Of a stretch of DNA of 64,000 nucleotides, positions 33,605 through 43,463 are shown piece by piece (within the stretch, counting starts at the first letter, position 1; the number at the start of each line of letters is the position of its first letter). Position numbers and translations under genes: made by a program. This stretch comes from Tremella fuciformis (lineage: Eukaryota > Basidiomycota > Tremellomycetes > Tremellales > Tremellaceae), in NCBI GenBank assembly GCA_032768795.1, contig CP136494.1, forward strand, positions 2,232,001 to 2,296,000, given 5' to 3'. The notes below the pieces were generated by a model. The model ran no database searches. It worked only from the letters and a program-made list of their open reading frames with translations, and was not told the DNA's origin.

Positions 33605-35442
33605 ATGACTAGTCTGAGGACTCACGGTTATCTCTCGCCAGTCATCGCACCGCCCAATATGGCGGTCCTGGCTGTAGTCTTGGCCCTCGCCTTTCTCGCC
33701 GTCTCCTTTGGTCCAACCGTCGCCCAATTTCTACGGTACATCGAGTTCACACGGCATCACGACAAGTTTCACCGTACGGCTGCTCAACGATTTCGATCCC
33801 GGGTTGTGTGCTTCCTGAGCTCACCATGGGGCAAGAAGACCTTCTACCTGTCCGACGTCGAGTCCATCAAGAGAATGTTTGCCTCCAATGCCTCGCTGCA
33901 CGCCCATGCACTGGCCGACATACTGCATGACATGGTGTGGGACGTGCCGCGTGATCCTGACATGACCAAAGTCGACAAGATGGTCCACCAAGCCATGGCG
34001 AAAGGCAAACTTGGCAACATGGTCGCAGCATTCGAATCCAATGTTATGCAGGAGATGCAGCGCTACGCCGACCTGGTCGGACAGCAAGGAAAGTTGATGC
34101 CGATTCATCACCTTGGCTTCCGTATCATTTACAATACGACGTGAGCACTTCCTCTGCTTCAAGGTGAAGGAACGTCACTGAGGGCTCAGCGTCCCCGCGG
34201 TGCTTGGTCCGAAATTTCCCCTCGATGCGACGCGCATTCCGAACCAGATCCTCGCCGATTCTATGCAAGGTGAGCGCAGGCTTCCGGCCCTGTGGCACCA
34301 CAGCTGATTGCAGGACTCAACCTAGCGGCAATGCTCCCTATACTTCCCCGAAAGGTGTGGAATTCACTCATCCCAGCCGCCAGACGAGGCATTAGGGCGC
34401 GGGACGCTGTCAAAGAGGAGATTGCCCAATGGGAAAGGAACGGTGGTGTGGCTGCTGCTTCGGACGTGTATCAGAACATCAGTCAAGCTCTTGACGAGAC
34501 GAACGCACCGCCAGATGTGCGGGCGCGCTGGATCAACATGGTTGTAAGTCTTTGTCTTTCCTGCTTGAGTAGCGAGATTGACGATAACAGCAATTCGGTT
34601 TCTCCGGCAACACTGGCGAGACTCTTGGGTGGATCTTGTGCTTCTTATTACAGTCTCCGAAGCTGCTCGAAGAGGTCTTGAACGAGGTCAACGGGTTGCC
34701 TGAAGGTACTCTTGCCGAACTGCCGTTGCGGCAGTTGTGCCGCAAGTTTTTTGAGCAATCTGTGCAGGTTGGCCATGCTGATGAGCAGCTCACATGGACT
34801 CAGCGATACACGAAACGCTCAGATATGTCGGATCCGTGTTTTCGGGTCGACTGGTGCTGAAGCCGGTCAAGTTGCAAGGGATCGAGAAAACTTTCCCAAG
34901 GGGTTCGATTCTACGTGCCATGACCCGCTCTGCGACTTTTGATGAGTCTGTCTGGGGCGATGATGCGCACCTCTACAGAGGAAACCGCTTTGTCGGCCAC
35001 GAGGAGCTGTTTCGACAGCTGCAGGTATTCGGTGGTGGGGTGTCAGCATGCCGTCAGTCTGACACAGGTCAAAGAGGGTCACAATATGCTGACGCGGAAC
35101 AGCAGGACGGCACTTTGCGACACACGAGCTCCAGATCGTTACCGCGCATGTACTGCGGTCCTTCTCCTTTGGGCCTTTCAGCTTTCACGAGAAGAATCGA
35201 CCACAGGACGCGATTGACTTGATTCGCCCGATCGTGAAGAATGGGCCAACGATGGCCATCATCGACAACGACGGGAGTCACCTGGAGGTGGGCTATTCTG
35301 GATTTGACATTGATAGTGGTACGTTCTCGGCTGCCTGTAGAGCGAAGCGCGAGCTGAAGCGGTAGGCGTTGAGGCGATCTCCGGGCTGCTGGTTCCCAAG
35401 TACGAGCCAGTGGCATGGGTTCGACCGACCACGGGGTTTTGA
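33605..35442 (+). CDS. Cytochrome P450
   Basis: Membrane-anchored P450 monooxygenase of the fungal group that resembles CYP7/CYP8-type enzymes. The N-terminus MTSLRTHGYLSPVI is followed by the anchor helix MAVLAVVLALAFLAV; other in-frame Met codons lie at 33539 and 33596. The I-helix oxygen-binding segment is FGFSGNTGETLGW. The K-helix E-x-x-R is AIHETLRYVG. The heme-binding loop is VFGGGVSACPGRHF, with the Cys just before an intron. The C-terminus is EAISGLLVPKYEPVAWVRP. About seven introns; one at 34742-34788 is GC-AG and joins LPLRQLC to PHMDSAIHETLR. Divergent from the amidase and 145 bp upstream of TF-3. Confidence 0.85.
34742..34788 (+). other. GC-AG intron in the P450 gene
   Basis: Donor GCAAGT after TGC C, acceptor GATGAGCAG, 47 nt. 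It restores LPLRQLCPHMDSAIHETLR, which is the expected lead into the K-helix. No GT donor in the correct phase keeps these residues. Confidence 0.7.
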
Positions 35443-35475
35443 CGGAAGGAGTTTCGGTCATGCGGCGACTTGGAA

Positions 35476-35490
35476 GACGGCGTTTTGGGC
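35476..35490 (+). promoter_or_regulatory. GACGGCGTTTTGGGC motif upstream of TF-3
   Basis: Lies in the 145-bp gap between the P450 stop and the TF-3 start, about 100 bp before the start codon. Same motif as in the neighbouring promoters; suggests autoregulation of TF-3 (inference). Confidence 0.5.
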
Positions 35491-35587
35491 TGAGGCGGGT
35501 CAAAGTGGCCGAACCGTAGTCGCCGTTGCCCAGCGCGAAGGCCCCAAAGCCTGCTCGGTATCATGCATTCTTCTGTCTACATCGCAC

Positions 35588-38500
35588 ATGTCCGCGGGTC
35601 AAGCACGGCAGCTTGCCTGGCTCACGAGTCACGAAAGGGACACGACGGCTGCGGCGCCCACAGCAGTGGGGCAGACCATGAAGCCGTCCCCGGGAGAAAC
35701 CTCTCGCAAGCGGCCAGCCGCCGATGGTCTGGCTCGCGTAGCATGTCTGGGCGTGAGCCCTCCACTTGTGGGGCAACAGAGTGAAGACTGACTTTCAGTG
35801 TCGAAAGGTACTACCGCGAGCAAATCAGAGTCTCGGAAAAGGTCGCTGACAGCAGGTCAAGGTTCGGTGTCAGGCTGTTGGAGAGACGGATGCCTGTGAT
35901 CGTTGCTTGAAGCTGAGAGTTCAGGTAAGTTATGTCAACATGACTCTCTCAGGGCAATGGCAACTGCCTGTATCGCTGATACCGCTCAGTGCGAGCGACC
36001 AGAGTCGCTGCGCGGGAAATGGGATCGGAAGCGTCATCCCGATAAAAGAACTGCTTCGGGCAGTCCGAAACCATCTCAACCTCCCATGATCGATTCTCAC
36101 TCCGAGGCTAATCCCCTCCCATCCCGCTCACCTCATGTGGCACAACCCCAGCTTGACCCGCTGGCGGGCTTCTCGTTCGAGACCGAAGATTCCCTGGCGG
36201 CGCTCACTTCACTCGCAACCTCTTCCCGCCAAACGCTCTTGCCGGATGTGACCATTCGGTCGTCCAAAGATTCCGACTGGTCGTCCGACGTCCCACCCAC
36301 GGAGCAGAATCCGCATATACAGTCAGGTGCGGAAGAAGTGAGAGACTTCAATGGGAGACTTCACTTTAAAATCGCACATCAGGTCCCACCCTATGGCATT
36401 CTGGCTGAGACGAGTATGGAGCTCAGCGATAGCCTGGTTCCGGGGCACGGTAGACCAGGACGTCACCCGCCTCCGGATCCAGGTCGATTGGGTCAACATA
36501 CCCTTCTAGGTATGGCCAACAATGGGTATTTCGCTCAGAGCCTACAGAAACGTAGGTTGCCCCAGAAGGAAAGAGGAGACCTGAAGCTTCAGATCTCAGG
36601 CCATCACGCAGCGGCCAAACACGGACCCCTGCCATCTTGGCTCAAAACATAATTACAGTCGAACAGGTCGGTCCCTCACATGCAGCTTACACGCTGACTG
36701 TGATGCTGACTGTAAGAGCAGAAACCTATTCGAGGTGTTTTTCAAGCATTGCCAACCGTTGGTAGCATTGCTGGATGACCGGATCGTGACTCCCTCGGTA
36801 TGCTCGTCCAAAAGCCCATTCCTTTTCACAGTCGGTCAGTATCCCATGGCTCCCGGATCATACTGCACTGAATTGAGGAAGTTTGTGCGGTCGCGTCCAG
36901 ATATCGGCAGAGCGACCTCCTGTTCAAGAGACTCCTCAAAGAAGCTCATCGAGAAGGCATGGAAGGTCAGTCTGGTCAGCGGACAGCAGAGGATAGCGCT
37001 CACCTACAGCGATGTTCAGCGCAAAGTAGGTCTCTACATTGTCGTGAGGGCCAGTGCTGACATGAAAGATCCGTTTGCACTGTGTGTCTAAGACAGGCTA
37101 TTTTGTGGTATTACTTATACCGCAGGTACAAGGCTTCCTGTTGATGTCCTGGTGGAATCAACCGACGGCATCGTTCGAGGACGATAACACGTGTGAGTGT
37201 TCGACTGTGTCTGACGATTGTGAAGCTGATGGTACGAGACCTGTATGCCGGTATTGCCTTTCGGTATGCACCATAACGTCAAACACGTCTCATTCTGACA
37301 GCTAGTATCGCTCAAGAAATCGGCCTGCATCATACCGTTCGCATCAACTTTCCACTCGGCTTCAACCCAGATGTACAAAAGCAGTATGAGCTCGAGCTGC
37401 TCGATCGGCAACGGACCTACCGGTGCTGCTACGTCCACGACCGGAACATCATGTCCCAGGGCGGAAAGCCCGACTCGATGCTGGTCTGCTTCACCTAAGG
37501 ATACTGAGCATAGTCGCTGACAGAACCAGGAGACATACACGATCCGCGCTGCGCGTACCGATTACGATCATCCGCTGCGAACGCTTTACGATGTACGGGT
37601 CGCGGCTAACGTGTGAGTCTTTGCCTCAAATTCCCTCGTGACACTTGCCTGAAACCACAGGGAGCGGATGCAAGTCATCGTGAGAACAGCACCCATGTCA
37701 CAACAAAGGCTGATGGCAGACTCGGCTGTTCTACTTGATTTACATCAATGTGGACTCGCTGAGCGGGATCAGCTCGTCCATAGACTTGTGCGCAACCGAC
37801 AATCAATAACATACACTTACTGACCGGACAGTGGGCGCCTGGTTGTCCGCGACATGCATTTTCGGATCGACAATTGGTACAACACTTGGAGTGGGGTCAT
37901 TCGCAACGATTATGCCTCACATCCTTCTCATGATCTCTATCAAGCGCTTTTGGGCATCGAAAAGGTTGGACAGATCCACGGCAACAGATCGAATCACGCT
38001 GAATTTAGCAGAGTGTCACCAAGCTGAACCTCTTCTACATCTGCCTAGCACGCCTGCTTCAGAGTGACCCCGCCAGCCTCGAAACCATCAGCTTCACCGT
38101 GGCGTGCTACTCGAGCGCTCAGGACGTTTTGCAGATGACTCGAGACCGGCTGGGCAATTTGGGTGTGCTGAGATATGCACCGGACTTCATGCTTATTGAC
38201 ATCGTGTACTGCGCAACAATACTTTTGAAAGTGAGTAGCCAGCACAAGGAATCTGGGATCGGCTGATACACTCCAGCTAGTTCGCTCAGACGTCTCGCAT
38301 GTGCTTGAGCGCAACACTGCCATGGAACTCGTGCATGACGTGATTTTGGTGTTGGAGAACGCGGCGGAAGACGAAACACATCCTCCTAGTTGGTGCTCTT
38401 GCGGACTCCAGGACTCTCAGCTGATCCAACAGTGCTCTACGCAATATTCTTGCGCAAGCAGATTGCTCACATTCGTGATCAATCCGAGCCCACGAATCGC

Positions 38501-38824
38501 CCCGACGATCTCTCCTCTTTACTTCTCTCGGACATCCTCGCGCCCGAGAGTGTGGGCCAACAGCCCAGTGGCGAGAATCCTGGGCCGGCACTCCCGCAAC
38601 AAACGATTGACTATGTGTCGGGGAGCACAACCGACCCTTTCAGGCCGGAAAGTCTGTTTGATAGTATCTGGTTGGACACACTACTCTCCACCCAATTCAA
38701 CAGCATACGGCCGGTAGGTGTCCCACACCGTTTGCTCGCTGACAGCAGTATGTTGGGGACACTGAAAGCGGATTTTGGGAATTGTTTGGTCGGGAAGACA
38801 AGGAAGGATGATGGTGCTTGCTGA
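35588..38824 (+). CDS. Zn2Cys6 transcription factor (TF-3)
   Basis: Large fungal zinc-cluster regulator inside the motif-bearing block. The start is MSAGQARQLAWLTSHERD. The zinc cluster is spread over four exons: ARVACLG, then a 9-nt exon (35799-35807, residues CRK), then VKVRCQAVGETDACDRCLKL, then CERPESLRGKW. This gives C-x2-C-x6-C-x8-C-x2-C-x6-C. The middle region includes LLGMANNGYF and NLFEVFFKHCQPLVALLDDR, the start of the fungal-specific TF domain. Later blocks are LLMSWWNQPTASFEDDNT, IGLHHTVRINF and NLGVLRYAPDFMLIDIV. More than ten short introns; several central junctions are unresolved. The stop is 50 bp from the stop of the convergent transketolase gene. Probable regulator of the block. 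Confidence 0.75.
35799..35807 (+). other. 9-nt microexon in TF-3
   Basis: TGTCGAAAG encodes Cys-Arg-Lys, with the second Cys of the zinc cluster. It is flanked by introns 35753-35798 (GTGAGC to TTTCAG) and 35808-35855 (GTACTA to AGCAG), both phase 0. Reading through either intron meets a stop codon. Confidence 0.7.
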
Positions 38825-38874
38825 GCATTGCTGACAATCATGCATGTGTGCAGATATTTTCGTATGAGCTGATC

Positions 38875-41343
38875 TCAAACGGCCGCACGCCGATCCGAGC
38901 TGAGATGGTCGGCCAGCAGATTCTCGAAATCTCCAACACCAGGCAGCTTCCAACCGTCTTGGCAGCGTTTGGAGAGGGCGTAGTGCGTGATTCGCTCGAC
39001 CAGATTGTCCACCCCAAAGCCGAAATGATCATAGAGTATCTCCTCGGGAGCGGCTCGACCGAAGGTGTGCATGTGACACCCGGCATGAGCATACTGGCTC
39101 CACCCATGAGAGACCCAGTTCTCGATGGAGATAACGAGACACCGGTCAGAGGGAATGGTGTCCAGTCGGTACGCACGAGGCTGCCTGTCGAAATGCTTGA
39201 AGCTCGGCATGGAGACCACCCGCGTGCTGTAGCCTGTCTCCGCCTCCAGGCGCTTGGCGACCTCTACAGCACGCCATACCTCGCCACCTGTTGCTAGTAA
39301 GACCATGTCCGGCATCTGGTCAGCGTTACCATGTACCACGTACGCTCCGAAGGCGACCTTGGTGCGATCGGTACCGGGTAGCAGAGGGAGCGCATGTCGA
39401 CTCAGTGACAGGATCGACGGGTTCTCTCTGCATTCGAGGGCGACCATGTAGGCACCCATCGTCTCCTCGGCGTCCGCCGGTCGAATGAAGTTCATGTCGG
39501 GCAGCGCGCGGTAGAAGGCGGAGAGCGCAACTGGTTGATGGGTGGGACCGTTGTCCCCGGTGCTAATTGAGTCGTGCGTTGCAATGCCGATCCACTGCAG
39601 CTTCTGCAAAGCACCCATCCGTGCTGCAGGCGCTGCGTAAAGCCAGAACATGAGGAATGTCGACATGATACTACACATAAGCTGGACGATTCCTGTTTCT
39701 TACAACGTCCAGAAACGTACGGCACGAAGAAGCCCTTGTGAAAAGCCACCATGCCGTTGCCTGCGGCCACCATAGCAAATTCGCGGATTCCGAAGCGTAT
39801 CTGTCTGCCAGTGTAGTCACCTAGACCCGACTTGGGCTGGCTGTAAGCGTTCCGTCTAAGCATTGGTCACGCTCGTCCAACCAACATTCTGATATTCAAC
39901 CTGGCCTTTAAACCCCAAGTTTGTTGTCTCTTGCAAATCGGCGCTGCCTGCCACTAATATTGGGTCGCACGGAACAAGAGCGTTGATGGCGATCCCGCTG
40001 GCCTTTCGAGTGGCTATTGGTCCCTGCGGTAGTACAGCTTTGGCGGGTAGTTGATTAACCCAACCTGGGTTGAGGGTCCCTGCGAGCCGTCGCTGCAGCT
40101 CCGCCCATAAGTCGGGATGCTGTTTCCTGTATTCTCCCATCATCCCGTTCCATTCCTCCTCCAGTCGCTTCCCGCGAGGTATGCAAGGCGCGAAATATCG
40201 ATAGACCTCCTGGGGTACCACGAAGTGCTCCTTCGGATCGAACCCAAGTTGCTCTTTCACATGTGCCAAGTCGTCGCTGCCCAAGGCGGCTCCGTGGACT
40301 GCGCCGCTATTCTGCTTGCTGGATCCGAACCCGATGATGGTCCTGATATTGATCATGACTGGCTTGCTGGACTTGGTCTCCACCTCCCGGAAAGCCTGCA
40401 CGATGGCTTGCAGCTGCTATCAGTCCAGCTCCATATAGGCAGCCCGAACATACATCGTTTGAACCATCGTACACGTCGATCACATCCCACCCACACGCAC
40501 GGAATCTTGCGTTAACATCTTCCGTGAAACACGCCTCTATACCCCCATCGAGAGTGACGGCATTGTTATCGTAGACCAAGACGAGGTTGTCCAAGCCGAA
40601 ATGACCGGCCATGGAGATGGCTACACATCAAGATATGCCTTGTGCTTCCGAGAAGGGGGACTCACCCTCATGAGCCACCCCCTCTTGCAAGCAGCCGTCT
40701 CCTGCGAAACACCACACTTTAGCGGTCATGAGCGGGAAGTCCGGTCGGTTGAAGAGTGCAGCGATCTGTTTTCCTGCCATGGCCATTCCCACCGCATTGG
40801 CCACACCCTGTCCCAGTGGTCCCGTGGTCACCTCGATCCCGGGAAACTCGATCTCTGGATGCCCAGTGGCGATGACATCCATCCGGGATGCGTGGTATTT
40901 TTTGATCTCGTCAAGGGTCCAGCTCGAATACCCGCTGAGGTGAAGCAAGATGTATTGCAGAAGAGACGCATGGCCCGCTGAGAGCACAAAGCGGTCTCGA
41001 TTGAACCACTCGGGATTACTGGGGTTGTACCGGAGCTGGTACCGCCATAATGCAACACCGATTGCAGCTGCTCCCATGACTGTACCTGGGTGCCCTCCAC
41101 TGTACTGCGAGGATCAGTTGTGAATCCTATCGTAGTGGCACGACACTTGCCTGTTCACACAAATCTGCAGCCAGCACTCTAATGGTGTTGATGGCAAGCC
41201 GCTCGGTGTCGGGCTGCAAAGCTCAGGTCACTCCTGGCAATGTCGAGGGGACTTACGCTGGACACCTCCGCCGGTACATTCTCGTCTCTCTCCAACTTGT
41301 TCCCATGCTGCCGTGGCTCGGACGCCGCACCGTGGGTCAACAT
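38875..41343 (-). CDS. Transketolase, dihydroxyacetone-synthase-like
   Basis: Thiamine-diphosphate-dependent transketolase closest in motif pattern to fungal dihydroxyacetone synthase (formaldehyde transketolase). Blocks: DTERLAINTIRVLAADLCEQ joined to YSGGHPGTVMGAAAIG; GHPEIEFPGIEVTTGPLGQG; the ThDP motif GDGCLQEG ... LVYDNNAVTLDGG; FRACGWDVIDVYDG; IRTIIGFGSSKQNSGAVHG; the catalytic Glu region RQIRFGIREFAMVAAGNGM; THDSISTGDNGPTHQPV. The WFNRDRFVLSAGHASLLQYI block is also typical. Introns include a GC-AG one at 41105-41150. Start at 41343. It would transfer a C2 unit from a ketose phosphate to formaldehyde or an aldose. No C-terminal peroxisomal signal is apparent (it ends SSDRRAAV). Confidence 0.87.
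41105..41150 (-). other. GC-AG intron in the transketolase gene
   Basis: Donor GCAAGT after CAG, acceptor CTCGCAG, 46 nt. It joins DLCEQ to YSGGHPG, the invariant start of the family. GT donors nearby give the wrong phase. Confidence 0.75.
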
Positions 41344-41816
41344 GACGCTGCACTTAGGGCTCTAGATGGTTACGAGTGGCTGGCTTTTACTGTGGACGGC
41401 CAGAGAGTCGCATAGCTTATAACAGAGACATTCAGATGTACTGCTCTCAACTCAACGTTGCCGGACCGAGTACCGGAGGACGGCGTCTTCTCAGGTCGGT
41501 CCATTATACGAAAGAGACCGAAGCGTTAGGCATGTGGTGAGGTCACTGGTCAAATGGCCCATTGCCATCGGGCCCAGACTTTGGACAGACGCCGCTACGG
41601 TGTTATACGACAGCCGGCGGTGTCATAGGGCCAGATCAAGTCAGCGCGGCCAAAGACAGCTTTCCCCCCTCATGGCACACGGCGTGAACACCTCAAGCCA
41701 CACTATAGGGACCGATTTCGCGTGCTTTGGCCCGACGAACCAGCCTCTTGTCCGTACACAAACTGGCCGGCTTCATGGCAGGTGCATCTTAACGCGTCCC
41801 CATGCTGTTGTGTATG
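41344..41816. other. Intergenic region, transketolase promoter
   Basis: 473 bp holding the transketolase promoter, with the composite motif at 41470-41490, and the 3' flank of the reductase gene. No gene seen. Confidence 0.5.
41470..41490 (+). promoter_or_regulatory. GTACCGGAG plus GACGGCGTCTTC motif
   Basis: GTACCGGAG (41470-41478) is immediately followed by GACGGCGTCTTC (41479-41490), 127-147 bp upstream of the transketolase start. The same two elements occur in the same order at 43267-43294. Confidence 0.55.
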
Positions 41817-43136
41817 TTACCAATTCTTACCGCGTTCCAACTTCAATAGATCCTCCATCTCCGGGACTATGGCGTCTTCGATACTGGTCCAATGAAGCAC
41901 ACCGAGGTCTCGTTCTACCTTTGAGACGTCCACCCAGAAGTGAGGCTGGAGCGACTGCTTCTCCACCGGTATGTCGGGGAATCTGTCAGCAATCTCAGGA
42001 ATAGAATGCTTCAGGATTGCGAACAGCTGGGAGTAGTTGTAGTAGCCCGAATTCTACTGAGTCAGCGACCACGCCCAGGGAGCATGTGGCTTCACTGACG
42101 ACCTGATACCGCTGACCGCCGGCGAGTGGGCTATTCAAGGAGCGGACCACGACTTGTGCCAAGTCCACCACGGCCGTAAACGCAGGGTATGGGTTACTGG
42201 GCAGGGCGCTGAGCGCGTTCAGAGTGTAGTTGTAGAACCCTTGACGAGTCAGCCTTGCCTTCCTGTCATGTGCCCACTTACGGCGGGAAGCTGTGTCCAG
42301 CTCGTCGATCGACGAGAGCGGTTGAACGAGCGGCCCGTAATTGGTCGCTGCCGTCTGAGCTCAAACCTCATGTGTGTCAACTATATACATACACGGGTTG
42401 AAAGTAACCACATCAAAGGCGTGCGGGGTATCTCTGAGCCATTGGGCAGCACGTTCTTCAGCATACTTTTTCGAGAAAGCTGTAGTCAGCCCACATTCTT
42501 GAAGCAGCTCAGAGAGCTCACTGTATGCGTATTGTCGATCGCTATTCTTCTCCCCCACGGCCTGTTCTAATGTATGCAAATTGTAGTTGGTGTCATCGTA
42601 TGTGACGTGTGACCAGTCCGCGTCCTGAACATCGGGAGGATGCTGGTGGATAGCAGCCACAGAGCTGATATGGATCACTCGTCGGACCGTAGGCTCCGCG
42701 TTCGCAGCTTTCAGGACGTTCAGTATGCCCTCGACACTCTGATCGATCATCTGCCGTGCGACCTGGCGCGTGAGCTTCTTCAGTGCGTCCAATGAGGTGA
42801 AGGGCGGACGGTGTGATTGTAGTTGAACGGTCCCGCACAGTGTATGACAGCTTCACAACCCTTGACTGCCTCGTGGTACACATCAGCCTGCGTCTGGTCC
42901 GACACGACCGTCCATGTAAGACCGCTGGCGGGCCATTTTGCCATGAACTGCTGCACCTTCTCCGGGCGCCTGGTGGTGGCGTGGACTTTGTATCCCTGTC
43001 GAGCCAACGCAAGAGCGATGTGCGAGCCTGAAATGCCTGTTGCCCCAGTGACCAGAATCTTTGGTCCTGGAAACTCGCTAGGAAAGCCGTTCGGGTTGAT
43101 TGGACCACGAGTTGAGCCGTATTTTGGGATCGTCAT
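41817..43136 (-). CDS. NAD-dependent epimerase/dihydroflavonol-reductase-like protein
   Basis: Extended SDR of the DFR/aldehyde-reductase group. The start MTIPKYGSTRGPINPNG precedes KILVTGATGISGSHIALALA (GxxGxxG). Next come KVHATTRRPEK, where Arg residues suggest NADP, and AVIHCAGPFNYNHT, then SVEGILNVLKAA and VRRVIHISSVAAI (catalytic Ser). The Tyr-x3-Lys motif is rebuilt by an intron as QYAYTFSKKYAEE, where the second Tyr is out of the usual place, so the exact catalytic Tyr needs alignment. Then FDVVTFNP joins YGPLVQPL. The C-terminus is HWTSIEDAIVPEMEDLLKLE, ending KNW. About six introns. Divergent from the NCS1 permease with a motif-rich promoter between them. Confidence 0.8.
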
Positions 43137-43463
43137 GGCGAAAAAGAGGAGTATGGGAAGGAGCGCAACACCCCCAGAATCGAAATGGTTCGCATCATGA
43201 AGGTGTTACTCCTGGAGTCACGGCCCGAATTGCCTCGATGCGATCCTACATCGGCGTCTTGGGGCGGTACCGGAGACAGCGAGACGGCGTCCCCAAAGAC
43301 GGCGTCTTGCCGCCGTCTTGGTCGTATTCCCCTATCGCCTTGGTCGTCAGAGGCTTCTCCCCTTTCCCCGTTGTTCTTTATAACGGCAGCGCGAACGAGT
43401 CATGATCCGAGCTCCCATCGCTTCTTGGAAAGTTCTCGACCCTCGCCTCCGAACAGATTCACC
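43137..43463. promoter_or_regulatory. Divergent promoter region, reductase / NCS1 permease
   Basis: 327 bp between divergent starts, with the densest group of the block's motif at 43251-43320. Confidence 0.6.
43251..43320. promoter_or_regulatory. Cluster of four GACGGCGTCTTGGGG-like sites
   Basis: TCGGCGTCTTGGGGC at 43251-43265, GTACCGGAG at 43267-43275, GACGGCGTCCCC at 43283-43294, GACGGCGTCTTG at 43298-43309, and an inverted copy GCCGTCTTG at 43312-43320. The last two form an inverted repeat (GACGGC ... GCCGTC), as expected for a dimeric zinc-cluster regulator. The sites lie 115-185 bp from the reductase start and 145-215 bp from the permease start. Confidence 0.6.
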
